Shown in pieces: positions 1 through 14,700 of a DNA stretch of 64,000 nt (positions are counted from its first letter, which is position 1; each line of letters begins with the position of its first letter). The DNA lies in contig NW_019773748.1 in the NCBI RefSeq assembly GCF_001039355.2, positions 599,466 to 663,465 on the forward strand. The letters run 5' to 3'. A model generated the notes under the pieces. It was not told the DNA's origin and made no database searches. It was given only the letters and a program-made list of their open reading frames with translations. This DNA is from Lingula anatina. Its lineage: Eukaryota; Brachiopoda; Lingulata; Lingulida; Lingulidae. Position numbers and translations under genes: made by a program.

Positions 1-259
1 CAGGATAAATTAAGGGGAGGGGGGGCGCAGATGTAAAGTCGACCCTCCCCCTTCCCTTTGGGGTGGGGTTCTGGGGCTGCATAAGAGCCCCGAACATTTT
101 TGGAATTTTAGAGAGTGAACGATGCCATTTCGTACGGTTTAGAACTAAGATTCAGCTAGGCAAAATTTTAATTTCAAGAGGGGATTGAAGGTGTGATTTT
201 TTCAGAAATCGAAGGGGGAGGGTCAGGATTCACCTGACCCCACCCCCCTAAATCCGCCA
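1..259. repeat. Partial transposable element end, CAGTGGCGGAT-type terminal repeat
   Basis: The segment is rich in C and G runs and ends at 247-259 with AAATCCGCCACTG. Read on the other strand this is the start of a CAGTGGCGGATTT-type terminal inverted repeat, close to the CAGGGGCGGATTT terminus of the complete small element at 3802-3979. The other end is not visible, so the element probably begins before the window. No coding potential was seen. Confidence 0.45.
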
Positions 260-2050
260 CTGAGCCAGTCCATTTTAAAAGATGATGTATGAGAATAATT
301 AATTTCAGTGCATTAACCTGGATGATTTCCTTTACAGGCCTTTGCAATTAGCCACTGTGTTACTGGTTACGAAAGTGTCAATCCTTACAGTATATGTGGT
401 GGTGAAATAAATGTTTTTTTTTTTTTTCAAATGCGGTACGCTAGGAAGACATGGAAGATGTGCAGCACTAAGAAGTTATTAAATGTAAAATAATCATCAT
501 TATTATAAGATTTCCACAAACTGTGATTTAATCACATGGTGCTGGTAAAGCCAGAGGGAATACGGTGGGGGCGATGTTATCAAGGCTTTAGCTTCGGTCC
601 CATGGCTTCTTTTGGCCTGTAAACATGTATTAATATTCAAGCCCGGGAGGACAGCATAAACACTTGCTTGTCGACTTTTAGGTAGAGAAGACACTGGTGT
701 CACCAGTATTTATATAAGCAGCTTCGCGTGATATGTTTAAATACAAATTAGATGTGCAATTTTCTGATACGAAATTTGTCAAAATAGCATGGAAAGCAGT
801 GCGCAAAGTTTCAAAATTTTATTATTAAATTGAATAGCAAACAGTAATAAAGATATGTTATTTGACCATTTATAAGGTCGCTTTATTTATGTCAACCCCT
901 TTTTCCAGTTTTACTTGTTAACTAATCAATTTAGATAAATAAAATTTACAGGTTTTGAAAAACGCATACACAAATCTTATAGGAGCTAGGGGACCAAATT
1001 TTGTCTTGATCAACAACTTCGTCTTTAGTCACGTATGCACAACCTATAGCCTGCAACGGTTGCTCCCTCCTCTGTTCATCTTTGGGAATTAAAAAAATCC
1101 TGTCAGATTTTTAAAATGTGTTGGCAGTGCGGTCTGGTACACGGCAAGCTTTCACCATTTTGCTTTTGTACGTGCATCACCGGTGTATGACTGACTCAGA
1201 GAAAAACACTACTGGTATAATCCAGCCTAAAGTTTACCCGTCACATTTGCCAGTAATGCAACATCAGCAGTTATTAGTACAATTAACACCTTCTTTGATA
1301 AAATAAGTTGCTGAGGACGTTTTCTTCCAGGAGATGTGAATATTATGCTCATCCAGGTAAACAAATGAGTCTGCTGTAAGACTCCCAATCACAGATAGCG
1401 AACGGCAGTTAAGGACGATTTTATCACTTAGCCAGGTGTACAGCGGCTAATTACAAAGGCCGATGTAACGAAACTAAGGATCCGTGTAACGGAGAGTCCG
1501 CCCTCCATGTAGTTATTATGGTTAGGGTTAGCCTGACCTAAGTGGGTCAAAATCTAGGGCGAGGCTTATCTGTACAAATGAATGGGAAGCGGACTCTCTG
1601 TCATGGGGGACTCTGTCACGTTACAAGACCGTAAGAACTCCGATGTAGGCTATAATATAGATAAATTAACTTTATAATATTAGGCACTGAGACTCAGATC
1701 CGGTGTACTAATGGCCTGTAGATATGATTTTTAAAAACCAGAATTGCTATAAGAGTATGATTTTATCTTCTCAAAATCTCAGAGATATAGGGGCCTACAT
1801 CGATCTTTTATTATTCTAAATACGGCGATATATAAATCTAAGGCAAAAGCGGCGTCACATGGTATTCATGTATTCAAGACAGCACAGAAAGGAGGCGATC
1901 AAAGAATTTAAATATAACCCACTATATTCTTGTGATTAAAATTGCATAAGCATTAATGAGATATTTAAAGCTGTATATCAGTTATTATTAAACATTAATT
2001 TAGGAATGCACAACATTAAACTTGGATTATGGCTTTTCTTGGCAAGACGA
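260..2050. other. Gene-free flank upstream of EFCAB6
   Basis: About 1.8 kb without a supported gene. Reading frames here are short and show no recognisable domain or splice-linked continuation. The sequence is AT-rich with a poly-T run near 412-428. I see no RNA gene. Confidence 0.6.
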
Positions 2051-2059
2051 CCACATGAC

Positions 2060-2217
2060 AATATGGCAACGACCTCCATTCATGAATCGATTACATAGCA
2101 ACGTGCACTACCATAACACGCAAGGAGCGTGAGGATGGTTGTTTCACTACTGATGATGACAGGGAACAACTTTTGAAGTTCCCGGTGTATCAGACAATAT
2201 ATTAATTCAAACTGCAG
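2060..2217 (+). promoter_or_regulatory. Putative EFCAB6 promoter and non-coding first exon, with RFX-like half-sites
   Basis: A perfect consensus splice donor (CAG|GTAAGT) follows position 2217. The next acceptor in phase with a start codon is at 2611-2612, so a 5' untranslated exon probably ends at 2217. Just upstream are two right-hand X-box half-sites of the form GRYAAC: ATGGCAAC ending at 2070 and CATAGCAAC ending at 2102. RFX factors bind X-boxes in front of ciliary genes, and EFCAB6 is an axonemal protein. The transcription start is not defined by sequence alone, and the left halves of both X-boxes are poor. Confidence 0.35.
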
Positions 2218-2621
2218 GTAAGTCTTGTGTTTGAAAAAAGTACATTAAAATTCAAATGAATTGATTGATTAAAATATTAATGATATTAATAATTATAGGG
2301 TACTCTCTCGACAAGTAAGTATTATTAATAATATAATATAAATGTGTGTAATAATACACATATAAATGTATGTAATCCTAAAGTTTTGATAAGATCTCGA
2401 AAGATGCGCATTTTGATACTTAATTTAAAATTGGTGTCGCTTCCATGCATTAAAAAAAAATCTAAATCATAATTCTGCTGCTGCCACTTTACAATGTAGC
2501 CACAGCCTTTGCCTATACATGTATGTTTACTGCTGGATCTTACACATTCAGTTTTATAAAAGTATATCACTCATTAAATGCCAGTTCAACATTTTTCATT
2601 TCTTCATTTTAGAATTGAGTC

Positions 2622-5600
2622 ATGGCTGCGAGCGCAGTTATGCCAGGATTGCGCCCTGCAACACAAGGGGCAACTTTTACTGAGAGACCAGCACTGCCAC
2701 TGAGGACAGGCACCCAACTGAAGGTGATACCCCAGGGTCGCCATGCTCTAGAACAGCAGAAACCTGATGTACAAACAGTTGGTAAGAAGTTGATTTCTGT
2801 TATAAATCAGAGATTCAACAAGGGTTTATCTGCATATTGATGGTGTCTTTTTTTTTTTTTCAAAAACTCTTATCAAACATTCACAAAGTTAGGCAGCATC
2901 AAATCCAGTGTACCAGTAAATATGTTTTCCTTTATACAAACATCCAATGTATTACATACATTGTAACTTCATATGGACTGTTAAACTACAACTTGAAATG
3001 ATTTTAGAGATATGTCTATATTAAAGTTTGTGGGGTTTTTTGACTGCAATTTATTGTGAAGAATGACATATGTGACTTAAANTGTCGCTCGACTTGGCGT
3101 TTTTCTAAGTATAACTTCCAAATATTCGCATTAAACATGAATAAATCAAGACGTATACGCACTGGTTCAGCTTCTCCGTCTTGAGTCACGCGGAGGCGAG
3201 CGGAGGATTAGACCAGTTACGAGGATCGAATTTCAAAGGACGCCGCTTTGAAAAGAATGCTGCGATCTGATTGGACGAGAGAGATAATTGATGTCCCGTT
3301 TCTACTCCTTCTCATTATAACTTCTGTCATTATATTTGTACACATTTGCTAATTACAATTGAATATTTCAGGCACCCAAGGAAATAATTCAGCCACGTCT
3401 GCTATGACAAATGCTAACCCTAGTTTATCAGTTATTGAAGTGGAATCCTTGCTCAGGGAAAAAGTCAAGACTAAATATGATGCATTGCACCAGGTAAAAA
3501 AAGCACTGAAACAATACTGCCTTTTGAGTGCAAGATAATTGCTAGTAACTTGAAATGTTTGTTTTAACAAACTTAAAAGTCCTTATAGTTTAATAGGTTT
3601 TTCAAAAGTAATTTAGCTGTAAAACAATTATATTTAATGTAAGTCATTAATTCTCTGTGTTTAATCTACAGGCCTTCCAGAATTATGATATAGATCAGAG
3701 TCTAGCAGTTACCAAGGGCGAGTTCAGGAGAGTTTTGGAGTCTTTCTGTTTTCCCTTGACAACAGAACAATTTAATGGAATCATCGCCAAGGTAATATAC
3801 ACAGGGGCGGATTTAGGCCGTCTTCTGGGTCTTCTGGAAGATGGTCAGATTTTTAAGTTAACATCATGTGACGGGTAGGCCTATTTAATTTTTTCTGTCG
3901 GAAAGACGGTCAAAATGGAGGATGGATCAACAAAGATAATCTGGAAGACTGTCAGAAAATATCTCTGGATCCGCCCCTGATACATGTACATTAACTGTTC
4001 TGATACATGTACANTATTGTTGTCAGGTTCTCTGACTATCTAAATGACATGATCAGTTTACAATTTGTCATTTTCTCTGATGAGAAGTCATAAGGAACAA
4101 AAGTTAATTTCTGTAAGAATAAGTGCTTCAATGTGTTATACATTTTGAAAGTTTTTGTAAAAAAAATCACTTAAGTTAATAATCTTAACTGAAGAATTCT
4201 GTAGTTACTAACAGTAGTACTAACAGTAAAACAAAAATTTTCTTATTATTATTACGCATATGCATTATTATTCATTACTTCTTTTTTCTATTAAGGTTGA
4301 ACTAAGCAGAAATGGCACTGTTAAATACTGTGATTTCCTTGATAAGTTCCATGGACATGAGCCAATGAAATCAGAGAAATGGATCAGTGGAACACATAAG
4401 TAAGCAGATTCTATACTGATACATGAACATACATAGAAAATTTATGTTAGTTTTTGTAGACATAAGATTTATGATATTCTTTTCACCTCGGTAACTTCAG
4501 TAAACTTCACAGGGGATCATTCAGGGTTTTTTTTTATACCTTTATAATCTATGTGATGACCTTGAGTGCTTTCAGAACAGAGGGCTAAGAGGCCATTCAG
4601 AACAGAAGATCTGAGGATCTTCTGATCTACGGATCAAATATGGTGGACCCCACATGAAAGAAGAATTAGGGGGCTTCCTTCTGAGTGGGGTTGCCCATAT
4701 TTTAGTCCGTGGATCTGTTAGTCCACAGATCATCTTGTTCTGAATGTGCTCTTAAATGTGAACTACTATAAGAAAGTATGGTAATATTTTCTTGACTTAA
4801 TTTTTTTCTTATTGTAGATATATGCAAACTCAAGGCCCCAAGGAGCATATGAATATAGACCAATTAGAGAAAATGTTGAGGGACAAGGTTAGTTATCTGT
4901 CTGTGCTCTATTAATTACTATTACCAAAGTTGTACACACACTGCATGATATCATTTGGTAAAGTAAAGCTTGTCCACTCCTAACCATAACTACATCATGT
5001 ATGTGGAAGAAAATGAAACACTTAATTCTATGTAAAAATTCTCTAGATTAACATTAGTACATGTACTTAGACTGACCCCAAAATAAACTGTCCAGACCCC
5101 TGTAGCGGGGGATGGGGCACTTTGGCTCCTTTCAATATCCGGCTATGATCCTGGCATTGATTAATGTACCTGTAACTAAGCCAATTTTTAAACAAGATGA
5201 ACAAAAATATTAGGACAGCAAAACTAATGAGCTTTTAAGATACTCCTTTGTGTGAGTGTTCATTTGGTAGGCTGGTGCGGAATAAAGCTCCTTGTACATT
5301 CAATCATCCAAAGTCAAATTGTATCTTTTTTTTCCAGCTTGTGCCAAATGTGAGAAACATTGTCAAATCCTTCCATCTCTTTGACTATAACAGAGATGGC
5401 AAGGTACAACGTCATGACCTCAGGAAGGTCCTGGAGAATTACTGCTTCAAAATAACTGATCAGCAGTTTGACAAGTATGTTTCATAGAAAACAAATTAAG
5501 GCATTTTTAGATTGGTCAAAGTTTTAAAATAAATCAACATGTTATTGAGCTTTTAAACTCTAAAAGACATAAACTTGGATTTTGTTATGGGCTCTCTGTC

Positions 5601-5948
5601 AATTTTAGTTAGTACTGTAAAAACGGAATAATACTTTTATTTATTGATTGACTTGCTAATAAAATTGATTTACTTTGTTGTGTCAATTAAATTTTTGAAC
5701 CTTCAACCAAATTTATGCAATGAACATAATATAATATTGAAATTCACAGCCAAAAATGCCTTGCCAATTGCCTTTGTGCTTGATTTTAACAGTATATAAT
5801 ATGATTAATCAGGCTTTGGCAGAGGTATGACTACCATCACAGTGGCTTGGTGGATTATATTGACTTTCTGCGGAGGTTGGGTGTCAGAGTGGAGAATACA
5901 ACCACAAAACCACAGGAGCCACAGGGTACAAAAGGAGGTATGGCATCG

Positions 5949-5991
<43 letters not shown>

Positions 5992-8727
5992 TGTACCTAT
6001 ATTACAGATTTAAGACAGCCAAACAAATGGATATCTAAATGTTTAAGAGACAGACAGATGGACGGATGGACAGAGAGACAGACGTACATGCAGACAGACA
6101 CAAACAGGCAGGCAGGCAGACAAGATAAGAGACAGATAAGAGACAGATAAAGGCAGACAGAGGGGGACAGTCAAACAGACATTGTTAATTTTTGAAAAAT
6201 GTTTTATTATGTTATGCATATATAATTGTGAAGTTGAAACATAAAAAAAATCCACTAAAGGATATTGTTACCCTTTATTATAAATCAGATGCCAAAAATG
6301 AGTTTATTCCTGCATCTAATTTTTCAATAATGCTTTTTTCTTTGTGCTGATTTAAAACAATGAAAAAACTCTTGAAAATATAAAATATTGGCGTTTATAA
6401 TTTTTCGTTGCAATGAATAAGCATAAGCAACTCAAAGCTTTAATCCTCAGTTTCATACCTTTCTATTTTGAGGTGTGATAGCAATCGGTATGGGGTGTAA
6501 CTTCCTCTCTGAATGGGATTTTATTATGAAAATTGGCAGAGTTGACCAGGAATGTATAGGCTACAATCCCGTGCCATTATTTTGGTTTAAATGAAGTGAA
6601 GTTATGAGCCTCTAATTACATATTTTCATTAAACAAAGGCATTATTTTGCCTTATCAACGATAAAATCTGAACTGAGACTTTTAAGAAACATTGCTGGCA
6701 GGATTTTGGACTACTAAATGGTGCCATTAAATCGGCAATGAAATGATGATCTTGGGTGCTCAGGTAAAAGAGAAATTTGAGAAACTGACCTTTCAGTTTT
6801 TACCCCAAAATCACAATTATGACGTCACCTGTAACATGACATATGTATAAATGTTAATTAATTTAGTCACTGAACCCTGAAGATTTATTTATTACCCAAA
6901 AGGATGCATGTAAGGCAGTAAATAAGAAGGTTTGGGTGAAGGGTGACAATATTCTTAATCAGTTATAATGTTAAATGACATTTTTGTATTTTTCTTACAG
7001 CTATGGTCTGGGATCAAGCACCTTTGAAGCCCAAACTAGAAGAATACAGGAGAAAAATCTTTGAAGATAGGGATAATGCATTAAAGGGACTTAATTTTGA
7101 CCAAATAGAAATAGAGTTCAGGAAAAAGGTACTAGTTGTTTAAGATACACTGTTCTGTTCTTTTTCATATTCTTTTTGTACTTTTAAACATTTTTGAATT
7201 GAAAGATAATTACACAAAATATATACATACTGCTGGTAATTATTATTTCCATTGAATTTTTTTCAGATGAGAAGCAATTATGGCAATTTAAAAAGAGCCT
7301 TCCTAGCATTTGATGCAGAGAAAAATGGATTTGTTGATTTAGAAGATCTAAAATCAATCTTAATCAGTTTCACTGTTCCCATGTCTGACCAGCTCTTTCA
7401 ACAACTCATGGAAAGGTATTTTACATGTTGTTCAGACTTGTCATGCTAAGTATAGAATCTATTATTTTAAAGATGCCTACACAATGTTTTGAAGGTAAAG
7501 AGTTTGTTTATTTGGTTCTATTCAGAAATTTGATGTGAATGATTATTAAAAATTATAGGCCTAAAGACAGTTATACAGTTGTGAAGTTAGAAATATGTGA
7601 ATAGTAAAAACAGTGTGCAGTTGAAAGCTCATTTTTCATTGTCTTTTTTATTGTGTGCAATTATTCTTTTATTCAGGTGTCTTGTCAAGGCTTCAGGTAA
7701 AATTCAGTGGGAGTGGTTTTTGGACAAGTTTCAAGATCCTCAGGGTTCTGGCAATGGACAAACTGTGCCAATGAGAGTAAATCATAAGTAAGTACCATAC
7801 AGGGTTATTCAAAATTGGTAGGCACATTTTTAAAGAGAGAGAGACTGCCTGTAGTTCTTTTATTAACAAGTTAAATAAACTACTGTATTGTAGGTTTAAT
7901 CCATAATGAAACATACATTTATTCTGAACATGTGTGCATATGCTATTTCAATTACGACTTCAACAAACACAGCAAAAATTCTTAGAAAAACTTGTCTTAT
8001 GACAGCTGATTGCATCTTTTAAAGGTACTTCCCAATTCGTGAAACTGAAGAAACGATGGATGCTGATGGAATCTTATCTCTTCTTCGTAACAAGATTGAA
8101 AATGGTTACAGCAGCTTTAAGAATGCATTTTTGCAAATTGATCAGGTAAATACTAATATTAACAGTGAAATAAGGACAAGAGTAAAAATATTAAAAGAGT
8201 CAGCTATTAAGTAAAAAGAAAATAATTAATTACCAACTTGAAAAGAAGTTTAAAAAAATTGGAGGGGGGGTGCATTTATTCTAATTGCTAAGAAATTATG
8301 TTTTATACCCTGAAAAGATATTGGATTGTTGATTAATAACCTGTTTGTAATTATGTTATAGAATCGTGATGGCAGAATAACAAGAAAGGAGTTCAAAAAA
8401 ATTATCAAGAATTTCAAAATCAAGTTGAGCAACGATGAGTTCCAACTGATGTGTGATAGACTTGACCCCAACAAAACTAACTACATCTCATATCTAAAAT
8501 TCCTACAGTTATTCGAACCAAGAGAAACTAAGGTAAGTAAAGGCAACTTAACATAGATTAACAATTTATCATCATTTTTTGTGTTTGCATGGATTTAATA
8601 GATTAAATACATGTCACATAATTACAAATGATTCAAGTTAAAATGGGTTTTGTGGTGTGCTCTTAAGGGAAGTCATTTATCACTAACTGTAAGAAAAAAC
8701 AATTTCTGAACCTACTTATTTATTTCT

Positions 8728-8769
<42 letters not shown>

Positions 8770-11700
8770 TTGTTGACTTTTGCAGGAGGGTCACAAATGG
8801 CTAAATTCTGTTCACAGATTCAACAACCATCCTAGACCTACAATATTGGCTTGGGAAACAGTAAGTTTTTTCTTTTTCCTTTTTTCCCTTGAAGCACATT
8901 ATTCAAAAAGGGTGTATCTGTTCATGCTTATACATACTGTAAATGAAGCCTCCATTTCAAACTCATCATACAGTGCACCATGTATACTACCAATACTTGC
9001 CCTTTTGCATTTAGGTCTCAGGTTTTACATTTTTCTACAGGAATGTAGACTTAATTGTAGAAGAGTTACTTTCACTAGTACTTTCAGGCTTTATATATCC
9101 GAGTACATGTACATGAGAGGCAGACATGTATCGTTACATGTATGGATATACTGTGGATTCAACCTGCTATGTTGCACTATCATGTACTCTATGTATGTAT
9201 TATTTTTTTAGGTGGAGGAGATCCTGCGTGACAAGGCCACAGACAACTGGCGTCCTATCTCTGTGGCACTGGTTGCGTATGATGAGAGGGGAGATGGTAT
9301 GATACAAGACGGACAACTTCGCAGGATACTGGATAAGTTCTGTTTGCCTGTGTCAGAAGAACATTTTGCAAAGTAAGTATGGTATTTTTATCTTAATCGA
9401 GAAATGATATACGTTAGATTTTCACTTTTGAAAATAAATGAGATTGTGAATTGCAGTATGTACCTGAAGGATCAAAGTACTGTGAGTCAAATAATGGTTA
9501 ATTGCACAGTCTACAGCTACGTCTAAAGATATATACACTATGCTTTTTTGCTAGACCTTAATTTTTTTTATTCTTGATCCTAGACATAAGTCAATGTTAG
9601 GTGGAAATTGTGCCCAGTGATACAATGAATGTGTGAAGACAAAAGATATGTTGTAATCAATATTGTAATTTCTCTATTTCTGTAGCATGCTGAGTAGGTG
9701 TGAGAGCCATGCCAATGATAAGGTGAACTATGTTGAGTTCATGATCCGTTTGGGTGTTGACGTGAAGCCAGGGGATGTTGTGGGACTGAGCACTCAAATC
9801 ACTGAGGGCAGTAAGCAGGAGGAACTCAGGCGTGCAACTGACCTGCAGGAAAGGTATGTAAACTATTGATACATGTACATGTCTGCTCAAATAACAATGC
9901 ACTCTGTACGTGAAATACTTTGAAAGATTACACAGAAAAGGGAAGTTGCATATTACTTCTCATAAACGTGATTTTACATAAGATCAAAGGAAAAATGATA
10001 AAATGGTTATCACGTCAACCCTAAGGTAAAACATCAAAAAGAATTTAAAGGAGCGCAGATGATTTTTAGATTAAAACTATTAATTTGTTAGAAAAGGATT
10101 CTCTAATACTGGGGCTTTTTTTAATTTGTTTTGTTTTGTAGACAAGCACTTGAAAACAAGGCAAACCTAGATAGAACAAATGCCATGACTCCTGAAGAGG
10201 TGATTGTGAGGCTGAAAGACAGAATGGCTCAACACAATCAAGAAATTAGACGCTCCTTTTTATCATTTGATAAAAAGGGCAAAGGCAAAATTTCAAAGAA
10301 GTCTTTCAGGGAGGTAAGTGATTACAAATAATGCATTTACATTGTATTTCACATGTAAATTCTATTGACTTACAAAAATTGATGATTTTATGAAGATACC
10401 AAATAATTTTATGACTTAAATTTTTTGAGAAAAACTGCTTACAGTTCATTGAAGATAGAAATATATTTTAGTACGCTATAAATGGTCAGTATTCCTTTTT
10501 GATTAAATTGAGTGGTTATTTTTTAAATTCTTACAGGTTCTTAGCAGCTTTGGCATGGTCATGTCAGATGAATGTTTCAAGAATTTGACAGAAAAGCTTG
10601 GGTTTTACAAGGGGCACCTTTCATACACAGACTTTGTAATGGCATTTGAGGACCCCAGGATTGGTGATGCATCCCCTGGCAATGTCCATCAGCCTAACCA
10701 CAGGGTGAACCCCATCAGGGGAGATGAAGTGGGAATGACTGCTGAACAAGTAGAAGCAAAGTTTCTCGGTAAACTTAAGGAAAACTTTGCCGTGAGTATC
10801 ATATATGGTTTTGAAAATCATTTATTTATATATAATATTATATACTAGTACCATATATATTCAACATAATGATATTGTTTATACAAATACATGTTAGTGC
10901 ATCATTATTATTAGCTCAAATGATGAAAAAATAATTTTGAATATAACAAGTTCATCATTCATTGTAGTACATAATGATTATTTGGATTAATATTCAGCAT
11001 TTTTTATGGAAGATGCACTATTGTATATCTTGATATTCTTGTTGCAACTATTTATATTGAGAATAACTGAGATATTCCTTCTGCTTTACAGGACCTTAGG
11101 GGTGCGTTTTACAAGTTTGATGATGATCATAATGGCCTTTTAACAAAAGCAAATTTCCGTCGTCTGCTAGATGCTTTTATGTTCATCATGCCAGACAAAG
11201 AGTTTGAGAGATTATGTCAAAGATTGGGATTCACCAAACAGACCAAATTAAGTTACCGGGATTTCCTGGATGCTTTTGAGATTAGAGACACACCTGAAGG
11301 ACACAAATGGCTCAATTCGGATCACAGGTAACTGACATTAGGAAATTTAGTAACACTTGTTTAACACTTTTTTAAAGGTGGTTTCATTTTATTGGAACAT
11401 CTGATGCATTCTTTATTCTACATGTATCAGTAGTAGGATATTTTTAAAAAATGAAAGGAGAAAACTCTCACCAGACCAGATAGTTCAGTTATGCATTTAT
11501 CTGCTTTCAGCAACATGTATTGGGAATTATTTCATTTACTTTTTAGGTTCAATGATACATATTACCCAGAACTCCTCCAAGCAGATACAGTGCATGATAT
11601 TTTAGCTCAAAAAGTTCATGCTCAGTGGAAAGACCTTTCCACGGTGAGTGTTGGATGTTGGATTCAGATTTTATGTGATTTTGAATCTTTAAAAGGGATG

Positions 11701-14700
11701 GATCCTCTTAATAATTATCATCATACTAAAGATGCATGAAATAATGCCATGAAAAATGACATATCATTTAACTTCAGATAAACAAAATATGTGACCTCAA
11801 AACAAATTTTATATATATTTAAGAATCAGTTTGAAAATTTTTCTGATGTGCTGAAGCCTTTAGCCCCTCTATTAATCAAGACAATATACAAGCAGTTCAG
11901 CAGCACGTAATTATTTCTTTTTTTCCTTGCTATAGGCATTTTGCTCAATGGATAAAAATGGAAATGGCATAATAACAAAGAAGGAGCTTCGCTCAACATT
12001 GGCCAGGTTTATTCTTCACATGGACAAAGAAGAGTTTAAGAAGCTCTGGGCAAGATATGACAGTGAAGGTAAAGGATATGTTACCCATCAAGACTTCCTG
12101 CAGAAACTGGGAGCGGCTGAGTTTGCCCCTGGGGACATGGGTGGGACCAGCAGAAAGATAGTTGACAACAGCTACAAAGCTCTGGACCTGCACCATCAAC
12201 AGCAGCAAGCAAAACATGAGAGGATCACGCAGCACCAGGCAGAGAGGACGGCTGTGATGTCTGTGAATGAAGTGGAAAGAGAATTAAGGTAGGTTGTTTT
12301 GCATAAATCATTGCAATCACTGTATTCTTGATCAAGATGAAAATTGCGGGAGACACCTTTTTTAAATACATAATATGGTTATTTTATATCAAAGTTTTTA
12401 AATATTAAAATATCAAGCAAGGTAAATATTCATAAAATAATTTTTAAAATAATATTTTGCCTTACTAATGGACACTTTCTAAATAAAATTCTATTTTGTA
12501 ATAATTGAAATATTAATCATGCTTTTCATTCTCATTTTTCATTTTTGATGTATATCTATTAAAGTATTATGCATGGTATATTTTGATAAAGTTCACATCA
12601 ATATATGAACATGCATTTATTGATGTTTCAATTCATCATTTAGGGATCGTTTCCGTGACCAATATGACAACATGTATGCTGCCTTTAAAAAGTATGATAC
12701 CAAGAAAAAAGGATCCTTGTCTGTCAGTGAAATACAGAAAGTACTGGTGGACCTGAATTACTTCCTGAATGATGACCAGTTCTACCAGCTTTTAGATAAG
12801 TAAGTGTATTATATTTTGACTAGTTAATATACATGTAGTTAACATACCGAATAATGGGTATATTAAATGAAGATTTTTTCAAGTCAACAAATTGTACTTA
12901 ATTTAAAGGTGCATGGGATGGGTTATTAGTGAAAAATACTTCATGTAAAGGGATTTTCATGTCATCTTTGATATTTTTCCTAAATGCAAACTGCAGCTTC
13001 AAAGCACTAAATGCAAAAACATTTTTCAGATCACTTATTTGAGTATCATTTTATATGGGCTGAACAAAAGCTTCCGTCTTTGATCTCTAATCCCACTGAT
13101 TATTTTTAAGAAGGTTTATATGTGAAGTATTGTACAATTTAGTAAATGTTTTTTTTTTTTACATGTATCTTTCTGATATGATATGGTTTGTAGATAGAAA
13201 TGTTGACATAGTTGTTAAATGCTTGCAAAACATGGCATATGAAAACATAATGAGTAAATTTTAATAACTTGAATCCATTTTTTTCTTACCGATAAAATGT
13301 TCAAAAATTATTTTTTCTTAAACATTTTTTATGAAAAACAACAAGAAAAAAAATGAAATGGAGATAAAATGATTTGCAAAGTAAATATGTAAATACATAT
13401 AGAAACTACATATATATATTTACTTTTAAAGAAGTTGACGAAAAGTGGTTTTATATACACAAGTACTTACATCAAATTTCTAAATATAATTTTTTCTGTC
13501 TAATCTCTTTATATGTTTATTATCATTAAAAGAATAGCACGGACAGTTTCCCTACATGTAAATGCAATAAAATGCATCTGCCTGACAGACAGTCAATTAT
13601 GCACATCTCATAATAATGTTCTGAGATTTTTTTTAATCCGATTGTTTCTTTTGTATTGTGTCAGATTAACATACATGTACCTGCATATATGATGCTCACC
13701 TTAATGTTTTTATTTTTGAGAAATGTTAATGAAGTAAATATGTATGTTGGAGACAAATCATATTTAGCCATATCATGTGTCCTGAGGTCACCTAAGGTTG
13801 AATAATACTCCATTGTTTGGCTTATAAGAAAAGCTATTATTGGTCACATTTTGTGCTAAATAGTTATGCATGAAAAAGCAATTTGTCAGGACAGGATCAA
13901 AGTTTATTGGGAAACTACTCCAGTTAAACATCAGTATAATGTGAGGAGAATCGACTCTTTTCACTGGTTCAATTGAAATCATGTCAACCATGTAATATCC
14001 ACTTTGATTAAATATTTGTTAAAGAGCTGAGTGTTGATAAAGGCAGTCTGTGACCTTGAATAAACATTAGGAGTGTAGCCAGAGGTCGTTGCTATGGAGT
14101 GGATGTAAACAGAATAGAAAGCTTGTACAGTTAAGCGTGTAACCTAAATATTCTTCAGGATCGGGCTAGTAGCTACCAACAGCAGGATAAATTATGAGCA
14201 GTTTTTGAAGGCATTTGAAGACGGCAGAAAATCCAGCTACGGTCACAGAACAGATGTTCAGTTAGAGGAATATGAAGATTTGAATCCCACTTCTGCAGAA
14301 AAGAAAATTCGTGATAAAATCAGCAATAACTTTGAAGTTCTCATATCTGTAAGTACAATAGAAATCATGGTCTATTTTGCCTTAGTGTGTACTACCATAT
14401 GATTGAAAGACTTGTTTGATATTATTTTAAATGTGATACTGGGTAGATCAGAATACTTTCATTCTCTTCTTTAGATTTAATTACAGTTACAAAAGAGCAT
14501 ACTAGTACAGCAGGCCATTTATGACAAACAGTTAGTTGCACATGTACCATATCGGAACAGACTTTACTGACTAATTCTCATGCAGCCATGTTTCTCTTAT
14601 TTTACTGCAGGCATTTACTGCCTTCGATAAAGACAAAACAGGGGTTATTGGCACAGCAGATTTCCGCCGTGTGTTGGATAATTTCTGCTTCAAGATGACA

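Noticed and set aside
5805-5987. Minus-strand frame rich in Cys-Val
   Set aside because: It is the translated (CA)n microsatellite plus the antisense of EFCAB6 exon 7.
8780-9211. 143-codon plus frame
   Set aside because: It is EFCAB6 exon 13 read through its donor into the following intron; a splice donor GTAAGT lies at its natural end.
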